DNA of 64,000 nt from assembly GCA_000708525.1 (NCBI GenBank), contig JMRP01000001.1:62001-126000 (forward strand), written 5' to 3'. Position 1 is the first letter of the stretch. Each line of letters opens with the position of its first letter. A model generated the notes under the pieces. The model did not search any database and had not been told where the DNA came from. It was given only the letters and a program-made list of their open reading frames with translations. Source of the stretch: Cyanobium sp. CACIAM 14 (GTDB lineage: Bacteria > Cyanobacteriota > Cyanobacteriia > PCC-6307 > Cyanobiaceae). Positions 58,901-64,000 of the stretch are shown here, piece after piece. The position numbers and the translations under genes were made by a program.

Positions 58901-60279
58901 GCCTGCGGGATCTCCGCTGCCGCTTCATCGGCCAGGACGTGAAGGACGTGGAGGCCACCGTCCTGTTCGACTTCGAGCAGATGGTGGTGCAGGACTTCCG
59001 GGCGCGGGTGGGGCCGAAGGGGCAGCTGACCGGCGAGGGCCGGCTGGGTCTCTTCCGGCCCCTGCCCGAGGCGCGCACCCTCACCATGAGCCTGGAGCAG
59101 GTTCCCTTCTCGGTCCCGCGGATGGTGGCGGTCGGGGACGGCCGGCTGCACCTCAGCGGCAGCCTGCTGGCTCCGGTGCTCGGCGGCGACGTGGCCCTCA
59201 GCCGCGGCATCGTCAACGTCCAGCCGGGGCAGCTGGCGGCCAGCGAACCGGTGTCCGACCAGCCGGTGCAGCCGCGCAGCATGAACGAGCTGCTGGAGGC
59301 GAAGTGGCAGTTCGACAGGCCCCTGGTGCTGCTCGGACCGGATGTGGAGTCCACCACCGCCGAGTCCCTGCGGGCGTCCGTGCCCCGCTTCCCCTACCTG
59401 GCCTTCCAGGACATGACCCTGCGGCTGGGTCCGAATCTGCGGGTGGTGATCCCCAACATCGCCAACTTCGTCGCCGCCGGGCGGCTGCGGATCGCCGGGC
59501 GTCTGGACCCGTCGTTGCAGGCCTCCGGAGTGGTGCGGCTGCTGGGCGGGCGGCTGAACCTCTTCACCACCAGCTTCAGCCTGGATCCGGACGCCCCCAA
59601 CGTGGCGATCTTCACCCCCTCCCTCGGGCTGGTCCCCTACCTGGACATCGCCCTGCGCACCCGCATCTCCGACAGCCTCAGCGTGCTCAATCCCGCCGGG
59701 GTGGGGGAGAACGGGCCCTCGGTGCAGAACGCCCCCAACCAGGCGGGGTTCACCGCCCTCAATCAGCTGAACCTGATCCTGGTCACCGTCTCGGTGAGCG
59801 GACCGGCGGATCGGATCGCCGAGAACCTGAAGCTGCGCAGCAGTCCACCCCTGCCCCAGGACCGTCTGGTGGCCCTGATCGGCGGCAACTCCCTGGCGGG
59901 GCTGAGCGGCGGCAGGGCCGGCGCGGCGCTGGCCACGGTGGTGGGCCAGACCCTGCTCTCACCGCTGCTGTCGTCGCTCAGCGATGCCTTCGGGCAGCGC
60001 GTCAGCCTGGCGCTCTATCCCACCTATGTGAACCAGGCGATCAACACTCAGCGGGACCTTCCCTCCCGGCGGGTGCCGCCCCAGCTGGTGCTGGGGGCGG
60101 AGATCGGCATCGACATCACCAACCGCCTCAACTTCTCGGTGCTCGCGGCCCCCAACCGCACCGATGTCCCCCCCCAGTTCACGTTCACCTACAAGGCCTC
60201 CGACACCTTCAACCTGCAGACCTCGATCGACACCGAGGGGGCCTGGCAGAGCCTGCTGCAGGTGTTCTTCCGCTTCTGA
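55948..60279 (+). CDS. tamB: TamB/Tic236-like translocation and assembly module protein (DUF490)
   Basis: A 1443-residue envelope protein: an N-terminal inner-membrane anchor (GLLAAGLVGGGLAVGVVWFD), a very long beta-rich, repeat-like body predicted to span the periplasm, and a C-terminal DUF490/TamB domain (VRLLGGRLNLFTTSFSLDPD, FTPSLGLVPYLDIALRT, LNQLNLILVTVSVSGPAD, LSPLLSSLSDAFG). In proteobacteria TamB helps outer-membrane protein or lipid transport; chloroplast Tic236, its descendant, links the TIC and TOC complexes. ATG 55948 is preferred although the frame is open further upstream. It is the longest gene in the window. Confidence 0.93.
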   Translation: MPWLPVRWSPSARRRARQGLLAAGLVGGGLAVGVVWFDRIVGTLYGRLRPGLERQIGAVMGRPLLLGPYQGLRPDGLWIGPSRFLRGPLDGSTASVEGLRLRLDPLASLSLRGAVLDLGLKRARAELQPNARGQVWVLGTLPPGREPPRLDLHLSLLEPGAVRLTGSGAAARPLDLKLAGRVDLRLHRRELDLGLRLQPPAGGGGGSLLLSLTGQWQTQHWQGRLTARRFPLSLLRPALPFSDRPGGVLAGEAEGRLGLMVATGPARCDGGLELRQLRWQLDARAQPLTAERLPIRCRDRALILPSSPWRFGSWEGRLAARADADHRLDLQLEARPPARHPLGARPLKADLQGDWGEGQLRIRRLTGRLGGSSLEARGSVGRSLAIAARWRLDPKDLPLGARLPAWLRDPLAGTLQADGRLAAPRLRLETARQTQPLLGSWQAALVWNERLLRLERFRSDHVEATARLPLAFQAGKGLVAGRLEARLDVRAYPLARLRPVLGTFLQGRLDAQGLIAGPLAELRPDLRLRLAQPGAGPLLLRETWSGSLRERSLDLTAVAPTPQGRITALLDRRWQPVRAAIERDGGRLGFEGRPADYRWSATSFPLRGLAVATGPQRRLRALQGALSGSGRLGLQPLGFDGRVELRSPQFLGVGGRRILADVQYDDRRYQVKGRIEPLGQGTILATVAGRWNGPFRARFQASQLSTLLFRQLNDAWPLWRGAPAPSRGRASDLGTLMIDTMGGSVGDQLRALGQAEERLAARNLAASRSSRAERLERLQALIDADLLLSGPEFARTQVDLSASGHLWFDRGDRAEALASRPFQVRLEGPLLGGRGSFSLADLPLSLLALLTPLPDSLRGSLAAKGRYRLGGARPELSVELALVDGRLGEQPLWLERGRVDLRADGLGLDLALRAEGASRSVDLAGTIPLEASRQGLELRLATRGDGLRFLTRLAGKAFEWQEGGADLQLLVRGSLDDPIANGFLRLRDLRCRFIGQDVKDVEATVLFDFEQMVVQDFRARVGPKGQLTGEGRLGLFRPLPEARTLTMSLEQVPFSVPRMVAVGDGRLHLSGSLLAPVLGGDVALSRGIVNVQPGQLAASEPVSDQPVQPRSMNELLEAKWQFDRPLVLLGPDVESTTAESLRASVPRFPYLAFQDMTLRLGPNLRVVIPNIANFVAAGRLRIAGRLDPSLQASGVVRLLGGRLNLFTTSFSLDPDAPNVAIFTPSLGLVPYLDIALRTRISDSLSVLNPAGVGENGPSVQNAPNQAGFTALNQLNLILVTVSVSGPADRIAENLKLRSSPPLPQDRLVALIGGNSLAGLSGGRAGAALATVVGQTLLSPLLSSLSDAFGQRVSLALYPTYVNQAINTQRDLPSRRVPPQLVLGAEIGIDITNRLNFSVLAAPNRTDVPPQFTFTYKASDTFNLQTSIDTEGAWQSLLQVFFRF

Positions 60280-60335
60280 GCGAAGGGGCCGCGTGAGTCA
60301 GGGAGCGGACACGGGGGGCTGGGTAGGGTGCGGCG

Positions 60336-61250
60336 ATGGCCTCGTCCTTCCCACCGCCTCCCTCGGGGGCGCAGCTGATCGGCATCGACCTGGGGGGCAC
60401 CGCCATCAAGCTGGCGCGCTGCGATCGCCGGGGCACTCCGCTGGCCGAAGCCGAGCGACCCACGCCCCAGCCGGCGGTGCCGGGGGCGGTGTGCCTGGCG
60501 ATCGCGGAGGCCATCGGGGCGATCGATCCCGACCGGTGCGCCGACCGGGTGGGCATCGGTCTGCCGGGCCCCTGCGATGCGGCAGGGCGGGTGGCGCGGA
60601 TCTCCATCAACCTGCCGGGCTGGCACGACGTGCCCCTGGCGGACTGGCTCGAACCCCAGATCGGCCGGCCGGTGGTGCTGGGCAACGATGCCAACTGCGC
60701 CCTGCTGGGGGAGGCCTGGCAGGGGGCCGCCCGCGGAGTGAACGACGTGCTGCTGCTCACCCTGGGCACCGGGGTCGGCGGGGCCGTGCTGCTGGGGGGC
60801 CGGCTCTTCACCGGCCACGGCGGCGCGGCGGCCGAACCCGGTCTGATCGGGGTGGATCCCGACGGTCCCCCCTGCCGCAGCGGCAACCGGGGCTCGCTGG
60901 AGCAGTTCTGCAGCATCGAGGGGCTGGCACGCCTGAGTCCGCTCGATCCGAAGGAGCTGTGCCGCCGTGCCGACGCCGGCGACGCTGAGGCCCGGGCGGT
61001 CTGGGCGGCCTACGGACGCAGCCTGGGGGTGGGGCTCAGCTCGCTGCTCTATGTGCTCACCCCGGAGCTGGTGCTGATCGGCGGTGGTCTCAGCGGCGCC
61101 AGCCACCACTTCCTGCCGGCGGTGTGGCAGGAGGTGGAGCGGCGGGTGCTGGCGGTGAGCCGGGAGGGGCTGGCGATCCGCCGCTGTGCCCTGGGCAACG
61201 GCGCCGGCCGGCTGGGGGCGGTGCGGCTGGCGCTGGACCGCTTGGGATGA
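60336..61250 (+). CDS. ROK-family sugar kinase lacking the zinc site
   Basis: A 304-residue ROK kinase, probably a glucokinase or related hexose kinase. ATP-binding [12 protein letters not shown], catalytic Asp in [13 protein letters not shown] and the [12 protein letters not shown] phosphate loop are present. The zinc signature His plus CxCGxxGCxE is lost consistently: the His position is Leu170 (AEPGL) and the cysteine block reads C180RSGNRGSLE, keeping only one Cys. ROK proteins without zinc exist, so activity is still likely. It overlaps or abuts the start of proA (possible ATGs at 61247, 61250 and 61259). Confidence 0.9.
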   Translation: MASSFPPPPSGAQLIGIDLGGTAIKLARCDRRGTPLAEAERPTPQPAVPGAVCLAIAEAIGAIDPDRCADRVGIGLPGPCDAAGRVARISINLPGWHDVPLADWLEPQIGRPVVLGNDANCALLGEAWQGAARGVNDVLLLTLGTGVGGAVLLGGRLFTGHGGAAAEPGLIGVDPDGPPCRSGNRGSLEQFCSIEGLARLSPLDPKELCRRADAGDAEARAVWAAYGRSLGVGLSSLLYVLTPELVLIGGGLSGASHHFLPAVWQEVERRVLAVSREGLAIRRCALGNGAGRLGAVRLALDRLG

Positions 61251-61258
61251 TGGGTGCC

Positions 61259-62590
61259 ATGAGCCAGACCATCACCTCGCCGGCCAGCGTCGTTCCGGAG
61301 CCCGATCCCCAGCTGCTGCAGCGGGCCGCTTCGGTGCGTCAGGCCGCCATGGCCCTGGGCCAGTGCAGCGACGCGGAACGGCGGGCCGCGGTGGAAGCGA
61401 TGGCCACCGCCCTCGAGGCCGCCAGCGAGGAGATCCTGGAGGCCAACCGGGCCGACCTGGCCGCCGCCGCTGCCGATGGGCTGGCGTCGGCGCTGGTGGC
61501 GCGCCTGAAGCTGGACGGGCTCAAGCTGGCCGGCGCCATCGCCGGGGTGCGGCAGGTGGCGGCGCTGGCGGATCCGCTCGGTCGGCGTCAGCTGCACACG
61601 GAACTCGACGAGGGACTGGTGCTGGAGCGGGTCACCGTCCCGCTGGGGGTGGTGGGCGTGATCTTCGAGGCCCGGCCCGATGCGGTGATGCAGATCGCTT
61701 CGCTGGCGGTCCGCGCCGGCAACGGCGCCCTGCTCAAGGGGGGGCGGGAGGCCGGACGCAGCTGCCGGGCGATCGTGGCGGCCCTGCACCGGGGTCTGGC
61801 CGGCACGACGGTGGCGCCGGGCTGCCTGGAGCTGCTCACCAGCCGCGAGGAGAGCCTGGGGCTGCTGCGCCTCGATGGGCTGGTGGATCTGATCATCCCC
61901 CGGGGCTCCAATGCCCTGGTGCGCTTCATCCAGGACAACACCCGCATCCCGGTGCTGGGCCACGCCGACGGCATCTGCCATCTCTACGTGGACCGGGCGG
62001 CCGAGCCGGCCCAGGCCCTGCGCATCGCCATCGACAGCAAGACCCAGTACCCGGCCGCCTGCAACGCCATCGAGACCCTGCTGCTGCACCGGGAGGTCGC
62101 CTCCATCTTCCTGGCCGAGGCGATCCCGGCGTTCACCGCGGCGGGGGTGGAGCTGCGCGGCGATCCCGTAGCCTGCGCCCTCGGGGTGTCCCACGCCGCC
62201 GGTCCGGGCGCCTGGGACACGGAGTACTCCGATCTCATCTTGAACGTGAAGGTCGTGGCCGATCTGGAGGAGGCCCTGGAGCATGTGCGTCGCCACGGCT
62301 CCCGGCACACCGATGCCATCGCCACCACCGATCCGGTGGCGGCGGACCGTTTCCTGCGGGCCGTGGACAGTGCCGGGGTGTTCCTGAACTGCTCCACCCG
62401 CTTCGCCGACGGCAACCGCTACGGCTTCGGGGCCGAGGTGGGCATCAGCACCCAGACCCTCCCCCCGCGCGGACCCGTGGGCCTGGAGGGGCTGGTCACC
62501 TACCGCTACAGGCTGCGAGGCGAGGGTCACGTCGTCGCCGACTACGCCGATGGATCGCGCCGGTTCCGCCACCGGTCGCTGCCGCTGTGA
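61259..62590 (+). CDS. proA: gamma-glutamyl phosphate reductase
   Basis: Second step of proline synthesis, reducing gamma-glutamyl phosphate to the semialdehyde. The 443-residue ALDH-superfamily protein has [52 protein letters not shown], and the catalytic Cys in [13 protein letters not shown], with [23 protein letters not shown] at the C-terminus. ATG 61259 (MSQTITSP) is preferred; earlier in-frame ATGs overlap the ROK stop. Its stop overlaps the GTG start of folB. Confidence 0.97.
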   Translation: MSQTITSPASVVPEPDPQLLQRAASVRQAAMALGQCSDAERRAAVEAMATALEAASEEILEANRADLAAAAADGLASALVARLKLDGLKLAGAIAGVRQVAALADPLGRRQLHTELDEGLVLERVTVPLGVVGVIFEARPDAVMQIASLAVRAGNGALLKGGREAGRSCRAIVAALHRGLAGTTVAPGCLELLTSREESLGLLRLDGLVDLIIPRGSNALVRFIQDNTRIPVLGHADGICHLYVDRAAEPAQALRIAIDSKTQYPAACNAIETLLLHREVASIFLAEAIPAFTAAGVELRGDPVACALGVSHAAGPGAWDTEYSDLILNVKVVADLEEALEHVRRHGSRHTDAIATTDPVAADRFLRAVDSAGVFLNCSTRFADGNRYGFGAEVGISTQTLPPRGPVGLEGLVTYRYRLRGEGHVVADYADGSRRFRHRSLPL

Positions 62591-62949
62591 GCGACGCTAT
62601 CCAGGTGCGGGGCCTGAGGCTCTGGGCCCACGTGGGGGTGCTGGAGAAGGAACGGCAGCATGGCCAGTGGTTCGAGCTGGACATCCGCCTGCGCGCCGAT
62701 CTGACGGGCACCGCCCAGCGCGACGATCTGAGCGAGGGCCTTGATTACGCCATCGCCATCGAAGCCCTGCGGGCTCAGGCCCGGGTCATCTACTGCAACA
62801 CCCTGGAGCACTACAGCGAACGCATCCTCGATCTGCTGGAGGAGTGCTACGGGCCGATCCCCATGGCGCTGGAACTGAGCAAGTGCCGGGCGCCGATCCG
62901 TGGCTTCAGCGGCCGGGTGTCGGTGAGCCGGCAGAGGCGCTGGGACTGA
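62587..62949 (+). CDS. folB: dihydroneopterin aldolase
   Basis: Folate pathway aldolase converting dihydroneopterin to 6-hydroxymethyl-dihydropterin. The 120-residue protein shows [31 protein letters not shown] (with the conserved GVxxxE), [15 protein letters not shown], and C-terminal [19 protein letters not shown]; the catalytic Lys is not obvious in its usual place (SKCRAP is the nearest). GTG 62587 overlaps the proA stop by 4 nt, giving a ROK-proA-folB run of close genes. Confidence 0.92.
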   Translation: MSDAIQVRGLRLWAHVGVLEKERQHGQWFELDIRLRADLTGTAQRDDLSEGLDYAIAIEALRAQARVIYCNTLEHYSERILDLLEECYGPIPMALELSKCRAPIRGFSGRVSVSRQRRWD

Positions 62950-63003
62950 CCCGGCGCTTCGGCTCCTGGGGTCATCAGGGCGGCGGACCGCTGAGGTACC
63001 TCC

Positions 63004-64000
63004 TCAACGCTCTTGGGCTGGAGCCCGTTCCTGCTGCCCGATGCCGCTCCAGGAGCGCAGCAGGGTCTCGGTGAGGCGCCGGAAACGGGCCGGCTCCAGG
63101 TCGCCGAGCGCCTCCCCACGCCGGCTCTGCCAGGCCCGCCAGCCCAGGGTGCTCACCAGGCTGTTGTGGGCCGGAATCCCGAGCCGGCGCAGCGCGTCCC
63201 GTCCCGCTCCGGCGGGCTTCAGCGGCAGGGGACCGCGCTGCGTCTCCAGGGCGCCGGCCATGGCCACCAGGTCCTCATCCGCTCCGGCGGCCGCCAGCAG
63301 CTCCAGCCCCACCGGCATCCCGCGCCGGTCGACGCCGATCGGCAGCACCACCGCAGGGACCCCCGCGTTGCTGCTCACGAAGCAGGTGATCAGCTCGGAG
63401 GCCTCGCTGCGGGCACCACCCCGCCGGTCGGGCAGCAGCAGCAGCGCATCGAGACGCTGTTCGGCCAGCAGGACCTCCAGCCGGCGCCGGTTGGCGGCGA
63501 TCACCCCGCGCGCCCGCGCCTGCGCGGCCGGATCGGCGCGGAACAGCTCCAGGCAGCTGGCGGCGGTCCATTCGGGAGGGATCCGGCCGGAGCGGCAGAC
63601 ATCAGCCCACTGACGCCGCGGGCCTGGATAGGTGGCCAGAACGGCATCGATGCGTGGGGCGGAGCCGCGCACGAAGGCCGGGCCGAGACGGGGATCGAAC
63701 TCCTTGAGCTCCACGGTTTCCAACACCTCGGCGCCGCTGGCGCGCAGCAGGGCCACCCCCTGCGCCAGCAGGCGGCGCGCGTCCGGATCGGTGGGCTCCA
63801 GCGATGCGCTTCCGGCCCTGCGCAGCACGCCGATGCGCCGGCCGGCGAGGGGGGCGGGGCGCTCTGCCGCCGGCCGCCGCCAGTCGCTGGCGATCACCGC
63901 CAGGCCTTCGGCCAGAGTGGGCATGTCCCTGGCGATCAGCCCCGGGGTGCCGTTCACGAACCCGATCGGGAACACCCCCTCGCTGTCGAAGCGGTCCTGG
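63004..64000 (-). CDS. amidase family protein, C-terminal part (runs off the window)
   Basis: The visible about 331 residues are the C-terminal part of an amidase-signature enzyme; the Ser-Ser-Lys core would lie beyond position 64000. Seen here are DRFDSEGVFPIGFVNGTPGLIARDM (equivalent of the D-xxGP-x-ARxV segment), a long variable helical region, and the closing NAGVPAVVLPIGVDRRGMPVGLELLA typical of amidases. Specificity (Asp-tRNA/Glu-tRNA amidotransferase GatA or free amides) cannot be told; the tail is shorter and more divergent than GatA. Convergent with folB, 54 bp apart. Confidence 0.8.
   Translation of the reverse strand, partial: QDRFDSEGVFPIGFVNGTPGLIARDMPTLAEGLAVIASDWRRPAAERPAPLAGRRIGVLRRAGSASLEPTDPDARRLLAQGVALLRASGAEVLETVELKEFDPRLGPAFVRGSAPRIDAVLATYPGPRRQWADVCRSGRIPPEWTAASCLELFRADPAAQARARGVIAANRRRLEVLLAEQRLDALLLLPDRRGGARSEASELITCFVSSNAGVPAVVLPIGVDRRGMPVGLELLAAAGADEDLVAMAGALETQRGPLPLKPAGAGRDALRRLGIPAHNSLVSTLGWRAWQSRRGEALGDLEPARFRRLTETLLRSWSGIGQQERAPAQER

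Noticed and set aside
55870-59151. A 1093-codon open frame on the - strand across tamB
   Set aside because: Antisense shadow of tamB; extreme Gln/Pro/Gly/Ala composition and no domain.

Overview
This window is a chromosomal segment of a high-GC picocyanobacterium (alpha-cyanobacterium), most like the Cyanobium / freshwater or euryhaline Synechococcus group. The evidence is photosynthetic and cyanobacteria-restricted genes (psb27, cytochrome c6, a high-light-inducible protein, Ycf51/DUF2518, DUF2854, DUF3153, DUF1824, CrtISO-like isomerase), a group 1 sigma factor with the usual cyanobacterial conserved core, short intergenic gaps and very GC-rich third codon positions (roughly 70% GC by eye, not computed). 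The species assignment is inference. I see no tRNA, rRNA, CRISPR array, insertion sequence or prophage. The DNA is almost entirely housekeeping and conserved cyanobacterial genes on both strands.

Layout. 1-7.9 kb: membrane protein fragment, tandem histidine phosphatase, a dihydroorotase-like protein lacking catalytic residues, signal peptidase I, an unknown membrane protein, an ArsC/Spx-like protein, a [2Fe-2S] ferredoxin, a methyltransferase and two small unknowns. 8-19.9 kb: proS-psb27, purA, PfkB kinase, cutA, cobK, an ssb that is frameshifted as given, DUF2854-argB-DUF3153, priA. 19.9-25.9 kb: principal sigma factor rpoD with a long leader, then a lipid-linked glycosylation module (GT2-GtrA fusion, GT39-type transferase, PAP2 phosphatase) and DUF1824. 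26-34.4 kb: hemC-clcA, a 56-aa protein, L,D-transpeptidase, ppa, M32 carboxypeptidase, MscS channel, and an hli operon with a candidate HLR1 (RpaB) element. 34.5-43.2 kb: unknown acidic protein, OsmC, DUF2721, CrtISO-like oxidoreductase, YjbQ, an atypical-composition methyltransferase, phhB, a COQ4-family protein, clpB. 43.3-49.7 kb: petJ with a clear terminator, SDR-hemE, a small membrane protein, and a translationally coupled phospholipid operon (CDP-alcohol phosphatidyltransferase, CdsA-like, PlsC-like). 49.7-64 kb: glgB, exported proteins, CocE-type hydrolase, DUF4332, Ycf51, tamB/Tic236-like giant, ROK kinase, proA, folB and the C-terminal part of an amidase.

Functional themes are tetrapyrrole/cobalamin synthesis (hemC, hemE, cobK), envelope lipid and glycan synthesis (lepB, GT2-GtrA/GT39/PAP2, PlsC-CdsA-CDP-OH-PT, TamB, L,D-transpeptidase), photosynthetic electron transfer and photoprotection (psb27, petJ, hli, ferredoxin), amino-acid synthesis (argB, proA) and folate/pterin metabolism (folB, phhB). 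I did not find one obvious undescribed multi-gene system. The strongest leads are the pseudo-dihydroorotase, the ssb frameshift, the YnbA/YnbB-like lipid operon with substituted metal ligands, the COQ4 homologue in a lineage that uses plastoquinone, the voltage-sensor-like membrane protein, the HLR1-like element, and a run of convergent gene pairs whose coding 3' ends overlap by 47-92 bp.
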